Origin: Candidatus Symbiopectobacterium sp. 'North America'
GTDB lineage: Bacteria; Pseudomonadota; Gammaproteobacteria; Enterobacterales; Enterobacteriaceae
Reading direction: 5' to 3'
DNA length: 58,867 nucleotides
Assembly: GCF_015762685.1 (NCBI RefSeq)
Contig: NZ_PEHF01000012.1
Coordinates: 1-58,867 of the forward strand
The notes under the pieces were generated by a model. It made no database searches and was not told where the DNA came from. It saw nothing but the letters and a program-made list of their open reading frames with translations. Made by a program: the position numbers and the translations under genes. Shown in pieces: positions 41,218 to 49,697 of the stretch; position 1 is the stretch's first letter; every line of letters starts with the position of its first letter.

Positions 41218-41409
41218 AAATCTTTCAACCATTTCATGAATGGCGGAATAAAATTCATCATAATGTACAGAATACGGATCACGCACTACAACATTGTGGA
41301 ATGGTAATTGATTGGCAACGATAGTTAACAATTTATTGAAATTATCACCAGTTAAAGCAACTTTGATAATTTCATTTGTTTCTTTAGTGATAAACGCACT
41401 ATCAGACAT
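41176..41409 (-). CDS. Small unknown prophage protein between C and cox
   Basis: A 77-aa protein starting at ATG 41409 (MSDSAFITKETNEIIKVAL) with AGGG upstream on the minus strand. The longer open frame to 41544 lacks a ribosome site. No family is recognised and no membrane segment is visible. Its 3' end overlaps the preceding plus-strand frame by about 42 nt. It is divergent from cox, so it occupies the regulatory position that C holds in P2. Confidence 0.5.
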   Translation of the reverse strand: MSDSAFITKETNEIIKVALTGDNFNKLLTIVANQLPFHNVVVRDPYSVHYDEFYSAIHEMVERFLNHKPTDTESGTN

Positions 41410-41559
41410 GAATAAGCCCTTTTGTGGGTGGTTGGTTGTTTTGCCTATGGTTCCGCCCAGAACAGAGTAGGCACAGCAAAGATACCACAAAACCACGCTC
41501 CGGACGTGGCTAAAAACTCCGGCATACATTCCATTAATTAACAATAGGGAGTCGAAATA

Positions 41560-41832
41560 ATGGCTGATGGTATTTATGAGGTTCGCTATCCAGTTGATGC
41601 CGTGCCGTATCAGAAGTTTGCAGAGCTGATCGGCAAGTCTGACGCAGCAGTGAAAGGGATGGTTGATGCAGGCAAGTTGCCGCTGGTTCCGTGGGTTAAC
41701 CCAGAAAACCCCAACCCGCGCCGTGCTGAAAATTGGGTATTTATACCCGAGTTCAATCGCGCAATGCGTGATGCGTATATGAACCGCCGGAAAGAACAGC
41801 GTGATGCGTGGCTATTATGGTTGGGGCTTTAA
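41560..41832 (+). CDS. cox: P2 Cox-like excisionase/early regulator
   Basis: Cox directs excision and represses the repressor promoter in P2. The 90-aa protein matches P2 Cox in pattern: VDAVPYQKFAELIGKSDAAVKGM (winged-helix start), GKLPLVPW, NWVFIPEFNRAM and the tail RDAWLLWLGL. GGGAGTCG lies just before ATG. Intact. Confidence 0.85.
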   Translation: MADGIYEVRYPVDAVPYQKFAELIGKSDAAVKGMVDAGKLPLVPWVNPENPNPRRAENWVFIPEFNRAMRDAYMNRRKEQRDAWLLWLGL

Positions 41833-42035
41833 GTAATTTGGGGGCCGCTTTTGCATTGGTTCAATTAGATGATAAGGCCTCGCTTTATCGCGGATTCACT
41901 ATTTTGAAACTACCGCGAAAAAAGCCCTATGTAGTGCGTTATCAAATAACACGCGGAAGCGATTATTTAGGTTTGGATTTTGCTTTATCAGAAGCTTGTA
42001 AAACAATTGATGAGATTCTTAATCATGCAAAATGA
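41817..42035 (+). CDS. Unknown early prophage protein
   Basis: A 72-aa frame starting at ATG 41817, overlapping the 3' end of cox (a GTG at 41808 is also possible), so likely translated by coupling. The sequence has a short hydrophobic start and a basic centre (TILKLPRKKPYVVRYQI). No family is recognised; no lesion seen. Confidence 0.45.
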   Translation: MVGALSNLGAAFALVQLDDKASLYRGFTILKLPRKKPYVVRYQITRGSDYLGLDFALSEACKTIDEILNHAK

Positions 42036-42258
42036 AACCGTAATTAGCGTTGCGCCTTTCCTCAAATTTCAGTCACCCGCACCTAAGCAGAGCGTTTACG
42101 CAACCTGCCGTAATGCCGGATGGTTTGAACATTCTAACGGGCGTCGTTGCTCACCAAAACCGCAGCAAGTTTATTTTCATCCACAAAGCAACAAGCCCTA
42201 CATACCAGAAAAAAAACGCCGCAGTTGGTTTGCGCGCCTGATAGGTGTAAAGGCGTAG
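42025..42258 (+). CDS. Phage Fil-like protein (DUF2724 type)
   Basis: A 77-aa protein starting MQNETVISVAPFLKFQSP, with YATCRNAGWFE and the basic tail KKRRSWFARLIG. The pattern resembles the Fil family of phage 186 and relatives, linked to host filamentation. The assignment is from memory of the pattern, so moderate. The start at 42025 overlaps the previous gene by 11 bp. Intact. Confidence 0.5.
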   Translation: MQNETVISVAPFLKFQSPAPKQSVYATCRNAGWFEHSNGRRCSPKPQQVYFHPQSNKPYIPEKKRRSWFARLIGVKA

Positions 42259-42262
42259 CGCC

Positions 42263-42604
42263 ATGGCTAACACAGAACCCGCCCGCGCCATTGAGATTGG
42301 TATAAGCGCCAGGGTTGAGGGGCTAAACCATATTGCAGCATTACGGGGTAAGTTTTTCCCGGCAAATGGTGAAAAGGATATGTGTCGCTTTATCGATGAT
42401 ATGCGCGATAAATACGAACCGGGTTATCACGATAACATTCGCGTTCTGTCAGCCATGTTTGATTTGGCTGATATTGATAAGGAACGGCAGCGTTTGAAAT
42501 TTAATGAACTGACAACTGACGAGAAAGAACGGCTGATTAAAGCAATGAATAAGCTCAAGGCAGTTGTGAGTTTATTCCCCAAAAATCTAATTTTACCACT
42601 GTAA
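42263..42604 (+). CDS. DUF5347-like early prophage protein
   Basis: A 113-aa protein with LNHIAALRGKFFPANGEKDM near the start, FIDDMRDKY, and the end LKAVVSLFPKNLILPL. This resembles a P2-family early protein usually called DUF5347. Function unknown. Intact and 4 bp downstream of the Fil-like gene. Confidence 0.55.
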   Translation: MANTEPARAIEIGISARVEGLNHIAALRGKFFPANGEKDMCRFIDDMRDKYEPGYHDNIRVLSAMFDLADIDKERQRLKFNELTTDEKERLIKAMNKLKAVVSLFPKNLILPL

Positions 42605-42668
42605 TAAATCCAGTTTTTAAAGGCGTAAACCCGCCGGGAATTCTATTACCTGAAAAAAGGAAATCACC

Positions 42669-42903
42669 ATGAGAAATGCAGAAGTTAAACAAATGCGAGT
42701 AGCAGATAACAATGCGCTTGTTGGCTTGTTAGCCAAAGCGCGTCAGGAAGAAAAAAAAGACCAGCATTTAGCCTTTTTCAATTCGCCTTGCCACTCTGTC
42801 TATTCACGCACAGCAAAAAGAGTATTCCGCCGTAGAGATCATTGAGTTGCTGCGCAAAGAGGCGGAACGGTTTGAACACTCAGCACAGGAGATCATTGCA
42901 TGA
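42669..42903 (+). pseudogene. DUF2732-like early prophage gene, single-T frameshift
   Basis: The ATG at 42669 has GGAAA upstream. The frame reads MRNAEVKQMRVADNNALVG, typical of the small P2-family DUF2732 proteins. At GCC followed by five T (42774-42778) the frame slips; removing one T gives AFSIRLATLSIHAQQKEYSAVEIIELLRKEAERF, ending at TGA 42901-42903, which overlaps the next ATG. The slipped product stops at 42845. A homopolymer miscount is possible. Confidence 0.65.
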
Positions 42904-43469
42904 ACCACGTAATGATAGCTGTTGAAGCCATGGGTAAAAAAACGACTGCCCCACTTATGGTTGTTGGAGCTGTTTTCTTTGACCCCGCTACCTGTTCGCT
43001 AGGTGCGCAGTTTTACACCCGAGTGGATATTGAAAGTTGCCTTATCAAAGGGACGATTCCAGAAGGGGACGCTATTGAATATTGCCTACGTTTAGGTAGC
43101 GATGAGAGGGCAAAATTAATTAGCGATGAGAACCCTAACTTATGGGATGCAGGAGGAAAATTCTACGACTGGTTGACTGCTAACGCTGATGATTTGGCAA
43201 CGCTTGGGGCATGGTCAGGAAAGCCGAGTATTGAATTTTCCATTTTAAGACGCTCTTTTAGTTTGTCTTTTGATGGCATTCCATGGCCTCGTGGCAAGGA
43301 ATGGGGATCTGATGGAATTATCGCATTAGGGATGCATTTTGGCTTAGAGCCGCTATCAACTTACCAAAGAAGCGATATTGAACATGCAATTGCGTTAGAT
43401 AGAGCCATTAATCAAGTGCATTTGTTGTTTGCTGCACAGCGCGCAATTGCTCAAGGGGGCCAGTTATGA
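42900..43469 (+). CDS. 3'-5' exonuclease-like protein, DEDD family, first Asp missing
   Basis: The 189-aa protein fits phage DnaQ-fold exonucleases: MVVGAVFFDPATCSLGAQFYTRV follows the first strand, with SDIEHAIALDRAINQV as the HxAxxDA-type motif III. The first catalytic motif, normally D-x-E in MIDLETMG, reads MIAVEAMG here, so the Asp is Ala (residue 7) while Glu 9 remains. Activity may be lost. The frame is intact, and it overlaps both neighbours by 4 bp. Confidence 0.6.
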   Translation: MNHVMIAVEAMGKKTTAPLMVVGAVFFDPATCSLGAQFYTRVDIESCLIKGTIPEGDAIEYCLRLGSDERAKLISDENPNLWDAGGKFYDWLTANADDLATLGAWSGKPSIEFSILRRSFSLSFDGIPWPRGKEWGSDGIIALGMHFGLEPLSTYQRSDIEHAIALDRAINQVHLLFAAQRAIAQGGQL

Positions 43470-44412
43470 TCCGCCCGTTCATCAAATGGGCGGGGGGTAA
43501 AACCCGTGTCCTGCCTGATTTGCTCCTTCATCTGCCGAAAGGTGATTGTCTTATAGAGCCGTTCGTTGGCGGTGCGTCTGTATTTCTGAATACAGATTAT
43601 CGTCGCTATGTGCTGGCTGATATCAATACTGATTTGATTAATTGCTATCGTGTCGCCGCTACTGATACGGAATCGTTAATTTCAGTGGCAAAGGCTTTAT
43701 TTCAGCATGGCAACAATAAAGATGAATATTCGGCACGCCGCCGCAGTTTCAACTATCAGCGCAATACGGGAAACGCCACAAGCATAGAGCTCGCCGCATT
43801 GTTTTTGTATCTGAACAGGCACGGCTATAACGGTATGTGCCGTTATAACCGCCAAGGTGATTTTAATATCCCATACGGGCAATACAAAAATCCCTATTTC
43901 CCTGAACAGAAAATCAGACAGTTTGCAGAAAAAGCAAACGACACTAAAGCTGTTTTTATCGTGGCAGATTTCCGCAAAACCCTGACAAGCACAGCGATAA
44001 ACAAAAGCAGCGTTATCTATTGCGATCCGCCCTATCTGCAAACCAGTGAAACAGCCAATTTTACGCAATATCACACCGCGGCATTCGCGCCAGACGATCA
44101 CCGGGAATTAGTGGTGGCACTGTTTCACGCCAACCGTGAAACCGGCGCACCAATCGTTATCTCAAACAGCGACCTCCTGCCACGCGCGAGATTTACCAGG
44201 GATTCCAGTTTCATGAAATCAGCGTTTCCCGCTCGCTCGGTGCAGCAACTGCGTCACGAAAAAAGGCCAAAGAAGTGATTGGCGTGCTGAAAACCTGCGA
44301 CGGCTGCGGACGTGCGGGTGGCGGTTGCTGCCCTGATTGTGGCCCATGCATGGGTGATGCGACGTATCAGGAAATGGTTGCATCCGGTGCGTTTGATGGG
44401 GAGGCGTTCTGA
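43466..44412 (+). pseudogene. D12-class DNA adenine methyltransferase, C-terminal frameshift
   Basis: A Dam-like N6-adenine methyltransferase: FIKWAGGKTRVLPDLL (motif I), EPFVGGASVF, target-recognition region, and catalytic DPPY in VIYCDPPYL. After SNSD near 44170 one base is missing and the frame shifts; PATREIYQGFQFHEISVSRSLGA resumes in another frame to TGA 44410-44412 and includes a Cys-rich tail (CDGCGRAGGGCCPDCGPC). The shifted product ends at 44278. The TGATG junction couples it to the next gene. The catalytic core precedes the slip. Confidence 0.75.
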
Positions 44413-45326
44413 TGGATGCAATAGATCTTTTCGCTGGTTTTGGTGGTTTATCAACAGGTGCAAGAATGGCGGGCATTCGTATCGTGTGGGCTGCAAACCA
44501 CTGGCCCGAGGCTGTTAAGTGGCACAGCGCAAATCATCCCCACACAGAGCATATTTGCCAAGATTTACATCAGGCTGATTGGTCGCTGGTTCCTGCCCAT
44601 GATTTGCTTCTCGTATCCCCCTGCTGCCAGGGGCATAGCAAGACGCAAGGTAAGACAAACAGAAATCCACAGCATGACGCAAGTCGCTCAACTGCGTGGG
44701 CTGTTGTATCTGCCGCTGAGTATCACCGGCCGTCATTCGCTATTGTCGAGAACGTACCAGAGTTTTTGCAGTGGGAGCTGTATCCATCGTGGTCAGTAGC
44801 GATGCAGGCGCTTGGGTATTCACTTTCTCCTCATATCGTTTACTGTGCAGATCTTGGCGTGCCGCAAAACCGAGTGCGCATGTTTATTGTGTGCTCACGC
44901 AGCAAGGCTCCCATGTACTTGGAGTTACCAAGATATGAGCACATGTCAGCCGCATCTTTTATCAATCTTGATGTAGGCAAATGGTCGCTGATTGAGCGTA
45001 ACGGCCGAGCAAAGGCAACGCTTGAACGCGTAAAAAACGGGCGTGAACAATACGGCGACCGCTTTCTGATGAGTTATTACGGCAACACAAAATCAGGAAG
45101 GGATATCAACAGACCGATAGGCACAATCACCACCCGCGACTGTTGGGCGATTATCGACGGTGACAGAATGCGCATGCTGACGGCCGATGAAAACATGTTG
45201 GCAATGACCTTCCCACGAGATTATTTGCGCCCGGACAACCACAGATTAACCGTTAATATGGCGGGTAATGCGGTTCCTCCTGTTGCTATGAGTCGAATCA
45301 TTAAAGCGGTGAGATCTCAAACATGA
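44412..45326 (+). CDS. C5-cytosine DNA methyltransferase (prophage)
   Basis: A 304-aa cytosine-5 methyltransferase: motif I DLFAGFGGLSTGARMAG, catalytic motif IV SPCCQGHS (nucleophile Cys 72; the usual second Pro is Cys), motif VI ENVPEF, motif VIII-like QNRVRMF and the C-terminal motif X (NAVPP). Intact. Phage methyltransferases usually protect incoming DNA from host restriction. The last 4 bp overlap gene A (ATGA). Recognition sequence cannot be read from sequence. Confidence 0.85.
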   Translation: MDAIDLFAGFGGLSTGARMAGIRIVWAANHWPEAVKWHSANHPHTEHICQDLHQADWSLVPAHDLLLVSPCCQGHSKTQGKTNRNPQHDASRSTAWAVVSAAEYHRPSFAIVENVPEFLQWELYPSWSVAMQALGYSLSPHIVYCADLGVPQNRVRMFIVCSRSKAPMYLELPRYEHMSAASFINLDVGKWSLIERNGRAKATLERVKNGREQYGDRFLMSYYGNTKSGRDINRPIGTITTRDCWAIIDGDRMRMLTADENMLAMTFPRDYLRPDNHRLTVNMAGNAVPPVAMSRIIKAVRSQT

Positions 45327-47866
45327 GCCTATGGGCCTACTCGTGGAATGCTCCACGTTCAGCGATCTCCGCACCACCGGGGATCGCTGATTCATTTCAT
45401 GCCTTAAACACTGCGCCTGTTGAGTCTCACCAGACCGTAACGCGACACCTTGAGCGGCAGATAGCACAAGCAGTACTACCTGCTGCAATGAATTTTAACC
45501 AGGCGGTGGCGTATCTGGATCACTTGGAGCCTAACGCCACCTTTCTGCACATTCGACACGATACCGCTGAAACTTTGCGGCAAGAACATCTGCAAGCCTC
45601 GCGCGACTGGATGAACACACCGGAAGGTGTTGAAAGCCGTTTACACGAACAACCGTTTTTTATCCGCTACACTTACCGGCAAAAAATCGAATGGTTGCGC
45701 ATCAATCGAGAGCCGCGACACGTCAGCGCCTTTTTCATGGGAACCGTGAAAAAAGCCCTGCTGCGTCTTGATGCTGTGCGCACCCGGCAAGGGGTACGCG
45801 ATGGTTTTACATCTGAGCTTGCAAGCTACTGACGCACGCGCTGGCAACATCTTGCCGAATTTACCAAGCATGAGGTGATTAGCGCCAGTCATGCTATCGC
45901 GGCCAGCCTCGCGGAAATGTTTGAAACCGAATGCGGCAACACATTGCCCTCTGATATGACGAATGACGAGATTCAGGCGCTTTTTTGGCATCTTGGGCGT
46001 GAAATGCTGGCGTTGCGGGTTACCCCTCCCTGCTGGGGCGTAATTATTGGTGATGAAGTATCACGACACCGTATCTGCTCGGCAATCTTGCGCATCACCA
46101 ATGCAGATTGGTGGGGGCGTAAGTTGTGGTGTTTACGCTGCGAATGGCGTGAAAACCAGTTTCGTGCCATTGGCGTGATCCACAAAAAACGCATGCCCTA
46201 TGTAAGCCTTGATGCGCTTAACCTGTGGCAAGAGCAACGCCGCAAAAACCGTGAGTATTTCAAAGCGCATGAACTGGTTGATGAGGATGGTAACGTCGCC
46301 TCGTTAGAAAACATGGTGTACGCCAGCATCAGCAATCCGGTTATCCGTCGCCATGAATTGATGGGACGCATGGAAGGTGTAGAGCTGGTCGCTATATCGC
46401 GCAGTGATGAAGGAGTATTTCTTACCATTACGTGCCCGTCACGCTTTCACGCCAATATCCAAAACGGGCACCAAAACCCCAAATGGGATCACACTTCCCC
46501 CCGTCAGGGACAGCGCTACTTATGCCGCACCTGAGCTAAAGCAATGTCAAAGCTAAATCGCCGTGGCCTGCGTCCCTATGGTTTCCGCGTTGCCGAGCCA
46601 CATCACGACGCTACACCGCACTGGCATGTTTTGCTGTTTATGCCACCAAACGACCGAAAAGAAATCGTCAGTATTTTACGCGAGTATTTCATTGCTGAAG
46701 ATCGCGCGGAACTGGGGCGCAATACCGGTGCACGCTTTAAAGCGAAAAGGCTCGATCCAAAGAAAGGCAGCGCAACGGCCTATGTTGCCAAATACATCAG
46801 CAAGAATATCGACGGTTACGCACTGGAAGGTGAACGGGATACCGAAACCGGCAAGCCACTAAAAGAAACCGCCAAGTTTGCTATGGCCTGGGCGTCTCAA
46901 CATAACATTCGCCAGTTCCAGCCATTTGGTTTACCACCGGTAACGGTCTGGCGCGAACTGCGTCGCTTGGCGAATCAGTTAACGGCAGCGCAGAAAGAAG
47001 CAGGCATATTCAAGCGTGGTGCTGCACAACTTCAGGATCCCGCCATGGATGAGGTACTTGCTGCCGCTGATGTAGGCTGCTTTGCGTCGTATATCGAAAA
47101 ACAAGGCGGCGTGCTGATCCCCCGTGAACGTTACACCGTGCGCATCGCCTACGAGGATGCACAAGAGCAAAACGAATACGGCGAGACACCAGAAAAAATC
47201 TTTGGCGTTTTCTCCCCGCGTTTGGGCGAGCTATCCCGCATTTGTACCCGTCTCGTTAAGTGGAAAATCCGCAAAAAACAGGCATCAGACGCAGGCGCTA
47301 ATGATAGCACTGGGCGTGGGTTGGCAGTTACGCCGCCAACCGGCGGCGCTTGGAGTTCTGTCAATAACTCTAAGGGCGACGAAAAAATAGATATTCCAGA
47401 ATGCTTAAACGGGGATACCTGCACCAGATGTGATCAGTCCGATGGAGAGATTGGCAGGACGTCTGAACAAGAAAACATCGACTTTGACCACATGACCGAC
47501 AAAGAACGGCGCGCCTTGCTCAATCGGTTACGAACCCAGCCGCCGGATCGGCGGCATAACCATCACTCGTCTACAAATCAGCTACCTGAATCAACAGAAA
47601 AACAGACTGTTAGTAAGCGGTCGGACGACTGGCGCGCGAGTATTACCGATTTTGCCCATTCGTTGGGATGGGATATCAGCACGGGAGAATTGCAGCGACT
47701 GGAGACAGGCAACGCGATCACGCTTGCCGGCCACAGTTCCGTGGCCGGTGCTGATGGCTGTTTGTACCGCACCCAGGCGAGAAGGCAAAAAGTTGCTGAA
47801 TACCAGGATAAAGCAGCGACGTTGCTGCAACGGGTTGCGGCATTAGGAGAGGTTTCGCAGTCATAA
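45323..47866 (+). pseudogene. A: Replication initiator A (rolling-circle HUH endonuclease), two stops
   Basis: Gene A nicks the phage origin to begin rolling-circle replication. One frame of 848 codons spans the gene, longer than P2 A (761). Two TGA codons interrupt it, both where Trp fits: 45830-45832 (LASY then RTRWQHLAEF) and 46532-46534 (YLCRT then AKAMSKLN). The third piece, open from ATG 46544 for 440 aa, holds the whole catalytic core: HUH motif in TPHWHVLLF and the Tyr pair in AYVAKYISKN. The C-terminus has a Cys pair (CTRC). Confidence 0.88.
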
Positions 47867-47958
47867 CCGACTGTGTTGGCCAACGCATCGAGCACAGTCA
47901 GAAATGATGTCGCTGAAGCACAGTTAAAAATATCTATGTGGTACCACAAGGGGGAGTT

Positions 47959-48288
47959 ATGACATTACCAACAGGTAAAGAAGTGCCTAAGTACACAAAT
48001 AAAGACATGAAAATCATGGGTATTTCATCGCTATTACAAACCATCATGCTCAATGAAAATTTAACGCCGGGTGAGCTTGTGGGGTGTGCCGAATCCGTCA
48101 GAAATGGCTATCAGGCGTTGAAACGTGAAGGGATGACCGCTGTTGACGGTGAATTACGGTGCTCATTCTGTAATGTACCGAAAGCTGAACCCAAGAAAAT
48201 CATTGTCGGGCCGGGGAATGTCTGTATCTGCGATGGGTGTGTTTGGCTTTGTGTCGGAATACTCAAACCAAATGCGGAGGCAAAATAA
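47959..48288 (+). CDS. Stand-alone ClpX-type zinc-finger protein (prophage)
   Basis: A 109-aa protein with GGGGGAG before ATG 47959. The N-terminal 65 residues are unrecognised and helical (about 20-58). The C-terminus is a clear match to the ClpX N-terminal zinc-binding domain: CSFCNVPKAEPKKIIVGPG then CICDGCVWLC, with Cys 68, 71, 91 and 94 in the CxxC-x19-CxxC layout (18 in E. coli ClpX). No AAA+ domain follows. In ClpX this domain dimerises and binds adaptors and substrates, so the protein could compete with or redirect ClpX. That role is inference. Confidence 0.7.
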   Translation: MTLPTGKEVPKYTNKDMKIMGISSLLQTIMLNENLTPGELVGCAESVRNGYQALKREGMTAVDGELRCSFCNVPKAEPKKIIVGPGNVCICDGCVWLCVGILKPNAEAK

Positions 48289-48965
48289 TGGGCTATCTGG
48301 GCAGCAAGGCGGCATCTGGCGCGTATCAGAAAATCATTGCCAATATGCTGCCGCACGATACGTACATAGAAACGAATTTGGGCGGCGGCGCTGTGATCCA
48401 GCGCAAGCCACCGGCGCTACGGAGCATAGGGATAGATATTGATGAGGACGCATTGAAAAATTTCGAGTTTACGCATCAGTTATCGCACGTCAACCTGGTA
48501 AGCCGCGATGCGGTGGAATACCTGCGTATGTTCGATTTTTCCAGCGCGGGCCGGGTACTGATTTATGCCGATCCGCCCTATCTGCCCGAAACACGCACCA
48601 GTCGGAACCGTTACCGCTACGAATACACCACCGATGACCACCGTGCATTGATCGCCACGCTGCGGCGTGTCCCGGCCAGCGTGATGATTTCCGGCTACCC
48701 TTCCGCGCTTTATGATGATCTGTTGCATGACTGGCGCGCTATTGAGTTTTAGGTGATGACGCGTGGCGGTGTCAGGACGGAAAAACTATGGATGAATTAT
48801 CCAGAAGGTGCGGCATATAGTGCGTCGTTTGCGGGGCAAGACTATATCGATCGGCAACGCATCAAACGCAAGGCGCAGCGTTGGGCGGCGAAGTACCGGG
48901 CAATGCCACCGGCGGAGCGATTAGCAGTGATGGCCGAGCTAAACAAAATTGATAGAGCTCATTGA
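48288..48965 (+). pseudogene. Second DNA adenine methyltransferase (phage type), nonsense
   Basis: A small D12-class methyltransferase of 225 codons: MGYLGSKAASGAYQKIIANM, a motif ETNLGGGAV, and catalytic DPPY in IYADPPYLP. TAG 48750-48752 after WRAIEF probably replaces Gln; VMTRGGVRTEKLWMNYP continues in frame to the end, with the basic tail IKRKAQRWAAKYR. The start overlaps the zinc-finger gene stop (TAATG), so the two are co-translated. The 154-aa product keeps DPPY but lacks the last strands. Confidence 0.8.
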
Positions 48966-49022
48966 CTTCACTAATTGACTTCATGAAAAGAGTATCTATA
49001 ATGACTTCAAAAGGTGACTTCA
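48963..49022 (+). promoter_or_regulatory. hicAB promoter with four phased TGACTTCA repeats
   Basis: TTGACT (48975-48980), 16 nt, TATAAT (48997-49002) forms a near-consensus sigma-70 promoter. TGACTTCA occurs at 48963, 48976, 49002 and 49015, that is at offsets 0, 13, 39 and 52, all multiples of 13 bp. Copies overlap the -35, the -10 end and the hicA start codon. This is a likely operator for autorepression by the HicB ribbon-helix-helix domain (inference). Confidence 0.65.
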
Positions 49023-49309
49023 TGGAACAGGCAATGCAGGAAAAAATAGCCAGTCTGAGAAAAAAACAGTGGGAAACGTTGAATCAGATTTTCAAGACGC
49101 CGGTACTTTCTGGTGTTAAATGGTCAAGTATTGAGTCACTTATTACAGCGTTAGGCGGTGAAATTAAGGAAGGAAGTGGATCAAGAGTACGATTTTTACT
49201 GAATGGGAGCATTGCTCGATTCCATCGTCCTAATCCTTCACCGGATACAGATAAAGGCGCATTGTTCAGCCTGCGTGAATGGCTGGAAAGCATAGGGGTA
49301 AAACCATGA
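49022..49309 (+). CDS. hicA: HicA-family toxin (mRNA interferase)
   Basis: A 95-aa HicA-type protein of the longer subfamily: PVLSGVKWSSIESLITALGGEI, then GSGSRVRFLLNGSIARFHRPNP, where the His in FHRP is the usual catalytic residue, and the tail REWLESIGVKP. I chose ATG 49022 because the promoter -10 ends at 49002 and AAAGGTG precedes this start; earlier in-frame ATGs (49001 and 48983) lie in or before the promoter. It overlaps hicB by ATGA. Intact. Confidence 0.8.
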   Translation: MEQAMQEKIASLRKKQWETLNQIFKTPVLSGVKWSSIESLITALGGEIKEGSGSRVRFLLNGSIARFHRPNPSPDTDKGALFSLREWLESIGVKP

Positions 49310-49668
49310 CTAAAGCACTCAATACACCAAATACGATGGTTGTTGCCGGGCAACCGGCCATCATCAGTTATGTGCCTAAAATTGGCATGTTTCGCGGTAA
49401 GTTTATTGGCTTGTCTGGCTATTGTGACTTTGTGGCCGATAGCATTGATGGGCTAAAGAGTGAGGGAGAAATCTCACTACGTGAATATCTTGAAGATTGT
49501 CAGGAAAACGGCATCGCCCCCTATGAGCGTGAAGAGAAAGTGAAAACGTTCACCCTCCGCTACCCTGAATCATTCGGAGAACGGCTGACCGTTGCTGCCG
49601 CTGAACATCAGGTTTCAGTGAATGCGTTTATTGTTGAAACACTGAACGAACGAATGAAACACGCGTAA
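49306..49668 (+). CDS. hicB: HicB-family antitoxin
   Basis: A 120-aa antitoxin: a degenerate RNase H-like N-terminal half (GKFIGLSGYCDFVADSIDGL) that blocks HicA, and a C-terminal ribbon-helix-helix DNA-binding domain (TFTLRYPESFGERLTVAAA to VNAFIVETLNERM). It is translationally coupled to hicA. Intact, and followed by a terminator. The pair would stabilise the prophage or act in phage defence. Confidence 0.82.
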   Translation: MTKALNTPNTMVVAGQPAIISYVPKIGMFRGKFIGLSGYCDFVADSIDGLKSEGEISLREYLEDCQENGIAPYEREEKVKTFTLRYPESFGERLTVAAAEHQVSVNAFIVETLNERMKHA

Positions 49669-49674
49669 TGATCA

Positions 49675-49697
49675 CCTGCTTCAGCGGGTTTTCTTTT
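49675..49697 (+). terminator. Terminator after hicB
   Basis: CCTGC (49675-49679) pairs with GCGGG (49684-49688) around TTCA, followed by TTTTCTTTT. It closes the early/hicAB transcript. Confidence 0.7.

Noticed and set aside
43466..44412. Programmed frameshift in the adenine methyltransferase
   Set aside because: No slippery heptamer at the junction; a single missing base among many other lesions fits decay better.
45323..47866. Reassignment of TGA to tryptophan, suggested by several Trp-to-TGA sites
   Set aside because: Intact genes (rpoH, FAH, others) end normally at TGA, and many other lesions are TAA or TAG or frameshifts, so ordinary decay is simpler.
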